A DNA stretch of 64,000 bases from Paenibacillus riograndensis SBR5 (GTDB taxonomy: Bacteria > Bacillota > Bacilli > Paenibacillales > Paenibacillaceae), in contig NZ_LN831776.1 of the NCBI RefSeq assembly GCF_000981585.1, positions 4,881,187-4,945,186 on the forward strand, read 5' to 3'. Positions 7,949-15,689 of the stretch are shown here, piece by piece. Both the position numbers and the translations under genes were made by a program. The notes under the pieces are model-generated. The model worked only from the letters and a program-made list of their open reading frames with translations, did no database searches and was not told where the DNA came from. Position 1 is the stretch's first letter. Each line of letters begins with the position of its first letter.

Positions 7949-9037
7949 ACCTTCCCGTTCGATTTCATCAAGACCCGAGAACAAGCCATGGCTTCTTAAA
8001 GCTTCTTCCAGCAGCTTGATTTCTTCGGAATCGGTTGTGATCTTGTAGATGACTTTATGATAAAGGGATTCTCTGGCTGAAGCTCCGCCGGCAACCGCAT
8101 CCGCCCAATAGAAAAAAGAACGCATCCCCGCCACACCTTTAATCGCATTCGCCCGGGCTGTGCTGTCCAGAACCATAATAATCTCTGCCAGTACACCCAG
8201 CACCCGTTCATCCGTGTAGCCGGTTTTGGAGATGGCCCGTTCAATCATGATCTCTTTGGCGGGCAGATCCATCTTCTCGGTATGCTGGACCCGGTCACGC
8301 AGAGCTTCATTCAGCGGCCTGGTTCCTGCATAACTGCGGTTGGTCGTAATGACTGCGATAAAATCCGGGTGTCTGCGTATAATTCCTGTCGGAAGGTTAA
8401 TGCTCCCGTCCAGCTCCAGGGCCGAGTTAAGCGCCATGAGCACCGCGGCATCCCGGATAACGGTAGGTTCCTGGATCTCCAGAAGATAACCTTGCTGATA
8501 GGCTCTGACGATCTCCGAAGGGTAAAAACGATATTCAACCGCTTCGTCACCGCTGTTCTGCGCCACCTTCGCCAGCAGCAGCTTCAGCTTAGAGGCGGCC
8601 TGCTCCCGGCTGATCCCCAGCACACTCATCAAGATTTCAGCGGTGCTCTGAAAACCGTCATTTTCATATAATGCGTTCCAGACGGCTTGCTCCGCAGGCT
8701 CCAGCTTCTGCAGATCTTCTTCCGGGATCACCGGAAGGATCGCCCCGATAATATCCGATTTATCCATATCCGCAAAGCAGGTCACCTTCGTATACGGCAA
8801 TCCCAACTCAGCGGACAGTGCCTTTGCAAGCTGTGTTTTTCCGGAGCCGGCGTCCCCTTCCAGCAGGATATTGGCGATTTTCAGTTCCCCGCGGTTCCAG
8901 TTGCGCCTGATTTCACTACAGATTCGCTTCTCTTCTTCGCTGACTTTATGAGACAACGGCTTATTCCAGACCAGCTCCTGCTCTGCACGGGTCAGTTGTC
9001 TTGCTGGAGACAGCATAGTTGTTTCTTGCTTGCTCAT
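7916..9037 (-). CDS. MoxR/CbbQ-like AAA+ ATPase
   Basis: 373 residues with Walker A GDAGSGKT (61-68), an unusual Walker B YLLEIQE (184-190; Glu replaces the expected Asp), sensor 1 Asn233 in VITTNRS and a likely Arg finger in NEALRDR (about 247-249). The helical lid follows. MoxR/CbbQ ATPases work with VWA partners to insert metals or remodel protein complexes. The last codons run GGT then nine A, after which the zero frame gives only seven more residues before TAA, while the -1 frame enters the VWA gene. Upstream, 22 bases separate it from the DUF6530-like gene, so all three are one operon. Confidence 0.9.
   Translation of the reverse strand: MSKQETTMLSPARQLTRAEQELVWNKPLSHKVSEEEKRICSEIRRNWNRGELKIANILLEGDAGSGKTQLAKALSAELGLPYTKVTCFADMDKSDIIGAILPVIPEEDLQKLEPAEQAVWNALYENDGFQSTAEILMSVLGISREQAASKLKLLLAKVAQNSGDEAVEYRFYPSEIVRAYQQGYLLEIQEPTVIRDAAVLMALNSALELDGSINLPTGIIRRHPDFIAVITTNRSYAGTRPLNEALRDRVQHTEKMDLPAKEIMIERAISKTGYTDERVLGVLAEIIMVLDSTARANAIKGVAGMRSFFYWADAVAGGASARESLYHKVIYKITTDSEEIKLLEEALRSHGLFSGLDEIEREGKKKESLRNWS
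7940..7948 (-). other. A9 slippery run joining the AAA+ and VWA frames
   Basis: On the coding strand the run reads GGT AAA AAA AAA GAA in the ATPase frame. A slip back by one base enters the VWA frame, which is blocked just 5' of the run by TAA and stays open 3' of it for 370 codons. The zero-frame stop is 24 bases from the run start side. Purine-rich GGGAAGG lies directly upstream. A sequencing error or inactivating mutation cannot be excluded from one sequence. Confidence 0.7.
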
Positions 9038-9059
9038 ACCCTCTCACCTCTTTAAGGCT

Positions 9060-9539
9060 TTAATACCCCATGTCTTTCAACAGCCGGGACAATACGCGCA
9101 GCCGTTCTCCAATCATTTCTCCATCATCACTAAGCGCCTGGGCAAACAGCTTGATATCATTATCAATCATGGGATTGTCTGCGCACACGGATACACTCAT
9201 GGCATCCCCCTGAAGCCCGATACGGTCAATTACCGGGTTCTCCGGGTCATACATTTTCGGAAACCGGTAGGCATCCTGAAAATATAAGCTGCTGCTGCAG
9301 ATCAGAATGGCAAGGTCCAGGACACGGTGCATCGGCAGCTCTTCGGACTGTCTCGACCATTTCTCCCCCGTATGTCTCCATACTTTTGCTGAAATATCAA
9401 CCTTCCCCCGGTCATTCCACTGGGCCAGTCCCAGAGAGAGACCCTTCGCATCCGTATTCCGGGCATACCGGCCGTCCACTTGCTCATAATCTTCTGATAC
9501 GACTACTGGCTTATGTTTTAACGTTGTTGGGATTTTCAT
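9060..9539 (-). CDS. DUF6530-like conserved protein, first gene of the AAA/VWA operon
   Basis: I recognise the conserved look of this family (GRYARNTDAKGLSLGLAQW, KVWRHTGEKWSRQSEELP, NPVIDRIGLQGDAMSV) and think it matches DUF6530, but the number is from memory. The protein has 159 residues, no signal peptide or membrane segment, and a helical C terminus (GERLRVLSRLLKDMGY). The ATG at 9539 has GGAG nine bases upstream; the TTG at 9554 overlaps that ribosome site and is less likely. The AAA+ gene follows 22 bases later. The function is unknown. The context suggests an adaptor or substrate of the ATPase/VWA machine. Confidence 0.75.
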   Translation of the reverse strand: MKIPTTLKHKPVVVSEDYEQVDGRYARNTDAKGLSLGLAQWNDRGKVDISAKVWRHTGEKWSRQSEELPMHRVLDLAILICSSSLYFQDAYRFPKMYDPENPVIDRIGLQGDAMSVSVCADNPMIDNDIKLFAQALSDDGEMIGERLRVLSRLLKDMGY

Positions 9540-9560
9540 TTGTACACGCTCCAATTTTCA

Positions 9561-9600
9561 TTTACTAATTCACTGATTTACTAAATTACTAATTTACTAA
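9561..9600 (-). repeat. Five tandem octamers (TTAGTAAW) in the operon leader
   Basis: On the minus strand the heptamer TTAGTAA (one copy reads TCAGTGA) recurs at exactly 8-base steps: plus-strand positions 9562, 9570, 9578, 9586 and 9594. The array lies just upstream of the GGAG ribosome site of the DUF6530-like gene and between two divergent genes. It may be an operator array or a slippage-prone spacer. Confidence 0.75.
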
Positions 9601-9626
9601 ATTTAAAACCATAATAATCCTCTGTT

Positions 9627-11618
9627 TTGCTTTTGTCAACGGCAAGACTTCAAATTCTTGATCCGCTCATTATGCTCATCTTCACTGCTACCCTGCTCCT
9701 ACCGTCTGTAGTTGCTGCGGCCGCCCCCCCAGTGTCCCCTTCGGCTGTAAAGCTGGACAAAGCCGGGGTCGAAGCCTTTGCAACGCAATTTTTTGAACAA
9801 AAGGAGGTCAAAGAACAATTGGCAGGCGCCCTGCTGGTCATCGTCAAAGACGGACAGGTGCTCCTGAACAAAGGCTACGGTTATGCAGACATTGCTGCAA
9901 AGCGGCCGGTTGACGCGGATACAACACTCTTTCGCCTGGCTTCTGTATCCAAGCTGTTCACTGCTGCCGGCATTATGCAGCTGGCTGAAGCCGGAAAGGT
10001 TGATCTGGACAAGGATGTCCAAACCTACCTGCCGGATCTGAAAATCCCGAATACAACGGGAGCACCGCTTACACTGAAGCATCTGATGACCCATACGACT
10101 GGCTTTGATAATGCAGACAACGTTGATTCTGATAGGTCTTATACACTTAAGAATTACCTGAATGACATGATGCCTACTGTTGTCCGCAAGCCAGGGGAAG
10201 TTTTCCGTTACGACAACTTCGCATTTACTTTGCAGGGGTATATCATCGAGCAAGTGTCCGGACTGCCGTTTCAGGATTATGTCAGCAAAAATATTTTCAA
10301 CCCGCTCGGCATGGACAGCAGCAGCTTTATTTTTAACGACAAGGTAAAGCAAGCCATCGCCACTCCCTACGACAACAATCTTGAGCAGCTAGAGCAAATC
10401 AAGAACGTGCCTGACAACTCTCCGCAAGGAGGGATGTTCTCTACGGGAGCCGATATGGCCAAGTTCATGCTCGCAATGCTACACAACGGGCAAACCGGAG
10501 ATGGGCGGTTCCTGACGGAAGCTTCAATAAAAGCAATGGAGCATACAAGCGTCACGATCCATCCGGACATTCCGGGTGCCGGCTATGCCTTTGAGACGAA
10601 CTATCCGAAAGATTACAACGGGCATACAGTCGTAGAAAAAGGCGGCGATTTATCGGGGTTCCATTCCAATCTATGGCTGCTGCCCGGGCAGAACACCGGT
10701 ATGTTCCTCGCCTTGAACAGTGACAAAGGCAACCTGCGGCTTCCTTTCTTTGAGCAGTTCATGAGCCGTTATTTCCCTAAAACGGATGCTGGACCGGCTT
10801 TTCTGAAGCCGGCACCGGATAAGCAGCAGCTCCTGCGGTTTGAGGGACTGTACCGCCATCTGCGCACACCTGTATTGCGTTATGACATTACCGCAACAGA
10901 CGGTGCCTTGATCGTGCGCGACGCTTTGGGCACCCATACCTTGCGCCAGGCGGACGATTTGCTGTTTTATGACGAAGAAGGAACCCCTGCCGGTTTTAAA
11001 GCGGATGCGGACGGGAACATTACCTACTTTTCCTACAACATGACAGACAGCTGGGCGGAGAAGATCCCCGTGCCCCCCATATTCAGCGATGTCCCGGTAA
11101 ACCATCCTTATGCCAAATCTATTTATTACCTGGTTCAGCTTGGGGCTATTCCGGGCGGCACAAACGAATTCAAACCAGACAAGGCGGTGACGCGAGGCCA
11201 GTTTCTCTCACAAATTATGCCACTGGCGGGATTCCAGCTTTCTACCCGGCCATCTGTATTTTCTGACACGAAAGGCAGCCCCTATGAAGCTGTAATCCAG
11301 ACGGCGGTTGATTACGGGATTGTTCAGGGACTCCCCGGCAGCATCTTTGGCCCTAACCAGCCATTGACACGTGAGCAAGCGGCTACCTTCATCTGGCGGA
11401 TGGTCAAGATCTCGCTGAATGCTGATCCCGTAAAAGCCGACCTGAAAACCCCCGCCTCCCCCTGGGCATCCGAAGGGGTACAGTACATTGCGGGACAACA
11501 GCTATTCGGCCCTGACGTCCAGGCTGCAAACGGAGCGCTGGAATACAGACCGAAGGATCCTATGCTGAACAAGGAAGCAGCGGTATTGATCTACAAGCTT
11601 GTTCAGAAGCTTTTTTAG
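9627..11618 (+). CDS. Serine beta-lactamase-like hydrolase with C-terminal SLH domains
   Basis: The N terminus holds a signal peptide (ATLLLPSVVAAAAPP). The catalytic domain of class C beta-lactamase/DD-peptidase fold has SxxK in ASVSK (Ser106-Lys109), YxN in RYDNFAF (195-197) and a KGG third motif in VVEKGGDLSG. From about residue 478 there are SLH repeats (IFSDVPVNHPYAKS, VTRGQFL, LTREQAATFIWR, and a weaker third). SLH domains bind pyruvylated wall polymers, so the enzyme is surface-anchored. It may be an esterase or a peptidase rather than a drug-degrading lactamase. The start is uncertain: TTG at 9627 or ATG at 9672, both without a clear ribosome site. Confidence 0.88.
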   Translation: MLLSTARLQILDPLIMLIFTATLLLPSVVAAAAPPVSPSAVKLDKAGVEAFATQFFEQKEVKEQLAGALLVIVKDGQVLLNKGYGYADIAAKRPVDADTTLFRLASVSKLFTAAGIMQLAEAGKVDLDKDVQTYLPDLKIPNTTGAPLTLKHLMTHTTGFDNADNVDSDRSYTLKNYLNDMMPTVVRKPGEVFRYDNFAFTLQGYIIEQVSGLPFQDYVSKNIFNPLGMDSSSFIFNDKVKQAIATPYDNNLEQLEQIKNVPDNSPQGGMFSTGADMAKFMLAMLHNGQTGDGRFLTEASIKAMEHTSVTIHPDIPGAGYAFETNYPKDYNGHTVVEKGGDLSGFHSNLWLLPGQNTGMFLALNSDKGNLRLPFFEQFMSRYFPKTDAGPAFLKPAPDKQQLLRFEGLYRHLRTPVLRYDITATDGALIVRDALGTHTLRQADDLLFYDEEGTPAGFKADADGNITYFSYNMTDSWAEKIPVPPIFSDVPVNHPYAKSIYYLVQLGAIPGGTNEFKPDKAVTRGQFLSQIMPLAGFQLSTRPSVFSDTKGSPYEAVIQTAVDYGIVQGLPGSIFGPNQPLTREQAATFIWRMVKISLNADPVKADLKTPASPWASEGVQYIAGQQLFGPDVQAANGALEYRPKDPMLNKEAAVLIYKLVQKLF

Positions 11619-11687
11619 ATATTGATTTTAGTGAAAGGCGAATAAACAAGCGGATCAAGACGGTTTGCTTGCTGGTCATCCGCAAAA

Positions 11688-11727
11688 AAAAGGATCACTA
11701 AGCGGAATAATCCGCCTGTGATCCTTT
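11688..11727. terminator. Bidirectional terminator between convergent genes
   Basis: AGGATCAC (11691-11698) pairs with GTGATCCT (11718-11725), with an inner CGGA/TCCG stem. A-rich and T-rich flanks allow function on both strands. It serves the SLH hydrolase (+) and the CBM21 protein (-). Confidence 0.8.
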
Positions 11728-11749
11728 ATCAACTACATTTTAAAATAAA

Positions 11750-12517
11750 TTAGTTGACCTCGTAATTATGGCCGTAGTTATTGTCCCAATACGTTTGCCC
11801 GCCGGTTGTATACGAAACCGAATATTTAACATCTGTAGCACCTGGGACATTGATACTGTAGCTCCATCTTTCAACACTATTGAGATTATTCAAGGAGCCG
11901 TTGTAAGTAGCGAATGCCTCTTGAGTCGTTGCCCAGTTGTCTGTTGAGTACGTTACTTTTACTGTTTTGGTCGGATTCAGGTTTTTCACATAGATGGTTC
12001 CGTTAAATTCACCGTTGCTAAGAGTACTACTGCCGTTAACCACATTTGGTGCTCCCAAAATCACGGAACTCAGGGGAACAGTATGATTGACTTCATTGTA
12101 ATAATTCGCTCCCCCGTTGTTATCCCAATAGACCTGGCCATTCACTTCGTATTCAATAGCGAATTTAATGAAGCTCAGATTCTTCAGCTCGTTATGATCT
12201 GTTGAAGCATCAGTTCTGGAAATGCCGAAATGCCATTTCTCACGGGTTCCATCCGTCGGCCCTACATAATTCGCACTTGTATTATACCAAGTGGTGTTAT
12301 CTGTCGTATAATGGACAGTGACATTTTTCACGGGTCCCAGATTTGCAACATCAACATTTCCGCTGAATCCGACATATCCGGGTTTATAAATAACGCTAAC
12401 ATCCGAGTCAATAAGCTTAACCTCATCACCGCTGGCAAATGCCGATCCCACAAAGGATACACCAAAAATCAGAGTAAACATCATCAATCCAGCAAATAGT
12501 TTTTTCATTGCTTTCAC
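11750..12517 (-). CDS. Secreted protein with two CBM21-type starch-binding domains
   Basis: A signal peptide (MMFTLIFGVSFVGSAFA) precedes two similar domains of about 105 residues. Each has the strands VKNVTVHYTTDNTTW / KTVKVTYSTDNWATT and ends with the hallmark YWDNNGGANYY / YWDNNYGHNYEV. This WDNN-G-NY ending and the aromatic residues identify the CBM21 fold, which binds alpha-glucans such as glycogen or starch. No catalytic domain is present, so it is a free binding protein, a surface sugar-capturing protein or an exported stress protein. GTG at 12517 is the start, because AGAGGAG lies eight bases upstream. It is a lone gene with a shared terminator at 11688. Confidence 0.85.
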   Translation of the reverse strand: MKAMKKLFAGLMMFTLIFGVSFVGSAFASGDEVKLIDSDVSVIYKPGYVGFSGNVDVANLGPVKNVTVHYTTDNTTWYNTSANYVGPTDGTREKWHFGISRTDASTDHNELKNLSFIKFAIEYEVNGQVYWDNNGGANYYNEVNHTVPLSSVILGAPNVVNGSSTLSNGEFNGTIYVKNLNPTKTVKVTYSTDNWATTQEAFATYNGSLNNLNSVERWSYSINVPGATDVKYSVSYTTGGQTYWDNNYGHNYEVN

Positions 12518-13120
12518 AGTTCTCGCTCCTCTAATTTCAAATTTTTACAGCAGAGTCTTGAGCCGACTAGGATGAGACACATACATTTTGTACACTTTTT
12601 TGCCTTTTTCATTCCTCCTTTGACACTTCGAAACCAAGCTGTAATTTGCGGAAATGTTAATCATTTCCTATTCATAGGATAACTTTAGTAAATATATATG
12701 TATATAGTAAATAAGTAACAATTTTAACATGTAAATATATGGGTTATATTGTCATAAAAGGTCAAAAGCACAGAAAAGCAGCGCAAAAAATCCCTTGAAG
12801 GCTGTCGACATACGTCTCCGGGGATTTTTTAAACCATATTTTTAGATGAGTTAATTTAATAGTTAGCTCCTTCATGGTGTTCCAGGATGATTCAAGGTAT
12901 AAGTTGAACTGGAAATCTTCAGTGATTGCACTTAGTACAATAGAAAGCTGAGAGTTTTACGGTGAAACGCATTCTGCTGTATTTCGTGCAGTAGATTTCT
13001 TGTTTGGAGTCAAAAGCGCCCTTTTAGCCTGATTCTGCTGTACAGAGTGCAACAGATCCCATTTTTCCGCTGATATAAGGATCATCTATTGTATAAAGTG
13101 CAATTGATTATTTTAAATTC
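12518..13120. other. 603-base gene-free gap with four related palindromic repeats
   Basis: Near 12660-12760 the DNA is AT-rich and may hold the promoter of the CBM21 gene. From 12785 a bidirectional terminator-like hairpin follows. Then four diverged copies of an element with core TTGCACT and a TACA half-site occur at 12926-12946, 12972-12999, 13033-13059 and 13084-13108. No open frame here looks coding. Confidence 0.55.
12785..12830. terminator. 10-bp A/T-flanked hairpin
   Basis: AAAAAATCCC (12785-12794) pairs exactly with GGGATTTTTT (12821-12830) around a 26-base loop. It can end transcription on either strand. The nearest upstream gene on the minus strand is the small protein at 13121, 290 bases away. 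Confidence 0.55.
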
Positions 13121-13387
13121 TTATCCGCAATATACCTCCATTATCATTAATGCCCCTATCCGGTATCCTTGAACAAAAGCTGCCGCCGCATGCATGGAGT
13201 TAAGCTCACCAACGAGATCCAGTAGTCTTTCGATTTCTTCGAATTCTGCCGCCGCTAGCTTCTTTTGGTAATTGTCCATTAACATCATAACCTCCTGATG
13301 AAGCTGCTTAGCTCTTGGATCTGCAGATTTTATAGACTCATCAGGCCGCAAATTCCCGTAATACATATCCTCCAGAATACTTTTCAC
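13121..13387 (-). CDS. Small helical protein resembling DUF6809
   Basis: An 88-residue acidic, helical cytoplasmic protein with MKSILEDMYYGNLRPDES at the start and GYRIGALMIMEVYCG at the end. That start (SILEDMYYGN) and end (F-x-x-G-x-R-I-G-A) match what I recall of the DUF6809 family of Clostridia and Bacilli, which has no known role. The GTG start is backed by AGGAGG seven bases upstream (13395-13400). The gene is alone between intergenic repeats and a convergent-free gap of 211 bases to the ABC exporter. Confidence in coding is high; confidence in the family name is moderate. Confidence 0.8.
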   Translation of the reverse strand: MKSILEDMYYGNLRPDESIKSADPRAKQLHQEVMMLMDNYQKKLAAAEFEEIERLLDLVGELNSMHAAAAFVQGYRIGALMIMEVYCG

Positions 13388-13598
13388 TTATACAACCTCC
13401 TGACTTATAGCAGTTTATTCCAAGTGTACTTTATACGGATAAATATATTGATATTTATGCGATTTTCGCATACAGCATAGTTGAACCTCTATTGAAACAG
13501 AGCGAATGCAACAAAAAAACGACTGAGCAATCAGGCTCCAGCCGTTTCCTTGTAATGACCAAATATTATCTTTACTTCTTCATAGATATTTCTCTCCC

Positions 13599-14411
13599 TT
13601 ACGTACGGCGCATATATGCACGCACCGTGATTGGTGCAAAGATCGCCACAATCACAGCGGCGCCGGCCAGGGAAAAGACCAGATCCGAGCCCATGGTTCC
13701 CGAGTTGACCAGATCGCGGACGGCTGTGACCAAATGCGAGATCGGGTTCATTTTGACGAACCATTGAAGCCAGTCAGGCATGGTATCGACCGGTACAAAA
13801 GCGTTGGACAGGAAGGTAAGCGGGAACAGCACAATCATGGAGATTCCCTGTACACTGGAAGCTGTACGCGCAATAACGCCGAAGAAAGCAAAGATCCAGC
13901 TGATCGCCCAGGAGCAGATAATGACCAGCACACCGGCCATGGCTACATGCCCGAGTCCGCCTTCAGGGCTCAGTCCCATCACATACCCCATCGCAAAAGT
14001 AAGCACTGTTGCAATCGTATAACGGACCGTATCCGCCAGCAAGGCTCCGGCAAGCGGGGCTATCCGCGAGATCGGCAGTGACTTGAAGCGGTCAAAGACC
14101 CCTTTTTCCATATCCTCACGCAGTTGAACACCTGTCACAATCGAAGTCGTGATGACGGTCTGCACGAGGATTCCGGGGATGATCATCGGCAAATAATTCT
14201 GGACATCCCCAGAGATGGCTCCACCAAAAATATACGTAAACATCAGGGTAAAAATAATCGGCTGAAACGTGACGTCAAATAACTGCTCGGGTGTGCGTTT
14301 GATTTTGAGCATCCCCCGGTAGGCCATTGTCAGTGAATTGCGTACCGACTGTCCGAAGCTGGTGTGGTTTTTCAGTTGGCGCTGGGCGCCTGGTTTTATC
14401 ATTGTACTCAT
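13599..14411 (-). CDS. ABC-2 type permease, DrrB-like
   Basis: 270 residues with six membrane spans and the ABC-2 family features: ITTSIVTGVQLREDMEKGVFDRFKSLPI (amphipathic loop with the conserved R-F-x-S-L-P-I), a PLTFLSNAFVP turn and the C-terminal MNPISHLVTAVRDL. This pattern is typical of DrrB, the membrane half of daunorubicin-type exporters. The ATG overlaps the stop of the ATPase gene by four bases, so the two are translationally coupled. It is likely to export amphipathic drugs or lipids. It lies downstream of, and is probably controlled by, the divergent MarR gene at 15690. Confidence 0.9.
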   Translation of the reverse strand: MSTMIKPGAQRQLKNHTSFGQSVRNSLTMAYRGMLKIKRTPEQLFDVTFQPIIFTLMFTYIFGGAISGDVQNYLPMIIPGILVQTVITTSIVTGVQLREDMEKGVFDRFKSLPISRIAPLAGALLADTVRYTIATVLTFAMGYVMGLSPEGGLGHVAMAGVLVIICSWAISWIFAFFGVIARTASSVQGISMIVLFPLTFLSNAFVPVDTMPDWLQWFVKMNPISHLVTAVRDLVNSGTMGSDLVFSLAGAAVIVAIFAPITVRAYMRRT

Positions 14412-15433
14412 ACGGTTTGACCCTCCGCTTGAATGAATTCGGCCGAAGCCGGAGCTGACTTTTCTTCTACCCCGTGGCCCGTGATGCTCAGGAAAACCTC
14501 GTCGAGCGTTGGCTTCTGCACACTCAGCTCCGCCAAAGAAATCCCTGCCTCACGCAGTGCAATCAGCAGATCCGCCACCCGGTCAACATTTCCCAGAGGT
14601 GCCGTAATCTTCGCAGCTTCCGCTGATATACTGGTCTGTACTCTCAACATCCGCTCTACCGTCTGGCGGGCAATGCCAATGTCCCGCATATTCTGAACTC
14701 TTAATTGCAGAGACGAGGTACCAACCGATGATTTCAGCTCATCTACCGTCCCCTCCGCAACCACATGGCCATGATCAATGACCGCGATCCGGTCAGCCAG
14801 CTGATCTGCTTCTTCCAGGTATTGTGTGGTCAACAACACCGTTGAACCGGATTGGATCAAGCGCCGGATCGTCTCCCACATCTGGTTGCGGGTACGGGGG
14901 TCCAGGCCAGTCGTCGGCTCATCCAGGAAAATGAGCGGCGGCTGCGCAATCAGACTGGCGGCCAGGTCCAGCCGCCGGCGCATCCCGCCGGAGAAATTTT
15001 TGAGCGGACGTTTGGCAGCTTCGGTCAAACCGAATTCCTCCAGCAGCTCCTCTGCCTTGCGGCGTGCTTCCGCACGTCCCAGGCCCAGCAGCCGGGAGAA
15101 AATCACCAGATTCTCGGTTGCACTGAGCGACTCATCCACTGACGCATATTGTCCGGTTACCCCAATCAGCTGGCGCACAATCTGCGGCTCCTTCACCACA
15201 TCATGCCCGAACACCTTCGCAGAACCGCCATCCGGTCTTAATAATGTCGCCAGCATCCGGATCGCTGTAGTCTTGCCTGCGCCGTTTGGCCCCAGCACTC
15301 CGTAAATCGAACCCGTGGCCACTTGCAGGTCTACCCCGTCCACCGCCCGGTTGTCTCCAAAAACTTTGACAAGCCCATGCGCCTCAATGGCCCAATCTTT
15401 GGATGGCAGCGGTTGTTTCTTGTTTTGACTCAT
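14408..15433 (-). CDS. ABC exporter ATPase, DrrA-like
   Basis: 341 residues. Walker A GPNGAGKTT (48-56), signature FSGGMRRR (147-154), Walker B LIFLDEPTTGLD (167-178), and an H-loop before LADRIAVIDHG. The C-terminal extension of about 80 residues (VERMLRVQTS to LDEVFLSITGHG) is a DrrA-specific regulatory domain. A consensus AGGAGGAATAGC precedes the ATG. It pairs with the overlapping permease gene. Its promoter region faces the MarR gene and contains the perfect palindrome at 15627-15664, so MarR control of the exporter is plausible. Confidence 0.93.
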   Translation of the reverse strand: MSQNKKQPLPSKDWAIEAHGLVKVFGDNRAVDGVDLQVATGSIYGVLGPNGAGKTTAIRMLATLLRPDGGSAKVFGHDVVKEPQIVRQLIGVTGQYASVDESLSATENLVIFSRLLGLGRAEARRKAEELLEEFGLTEAAKRPLKNFSGGMRRRLDLAASLIAQPPLIFLDEPTTGLDPRTRNQMWETIRRLIQSGSTVLLTTQYLEEADQLADRIAVIDHGHVVAEGTVDELKSSVGTSSLQLRVQNMRDIGIARQTVERMLRVQTSISAEAAKITAPLGNVDRVADLLIALREAGISLAELSVQKPTLDEVFLSITGHGVEEKSAPASAEFIQAEGQTV

Positions 15434-15626
15434 TTTGCTATTCCTCCTAGAAAACTAATATAGATGGATCATAATCCGCCTTTTTAAACTGAATATAAAC
15501 TTGGTATGTACTCCGTTCAGTGCTGCTTCATTATAATCCTATCGGATATGCCGGTTAACGGTCTCCAAACGCATTTTCACCTCGGTCTCTGGATGTAGAG
15601 CGATTCAATTTGGATATAGACAAAAA

Positions 15627-15664
15627 GGTAACCTATTACATATAATAAAACGTAATAGGTTACC
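15627..15664. promoter_or_regulatory. Perfect 13-bp palindrome overlapping the marR promoter
   Basis: GGTAACCTATTAC (15627-15639) and GTAATAGGTTACC (15652-15664) are perfect inverted repeats with a 12-base spacer. TATAAT at 15641-15646 sits in the spacer, with TAGACA at 15617-15622 as a weak -35 (18 bases). A bound repressor would cover the -10 box. It is probably the operator of the MarR protein encoded at 15690, acting on its own gene and possibly on the divergent exporter. Confidence 0.8.
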
Positions 15665-15689
15665 ATTCTGATGTAAGGAGAGGAATCAT

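Noticed and set aside
9627..9671. The TTG start of the SLH hydrolase as a firm start
   Set aside because: No ribosome site precedes it or the ATG at 9672, so the start was left open.
13599..15433. DrrAB-type exporter as part of an antibiotic biosynthesis cluster
   Set aside because: No biosynthetic genes are nearby; the pair stands with a MarR gene only.
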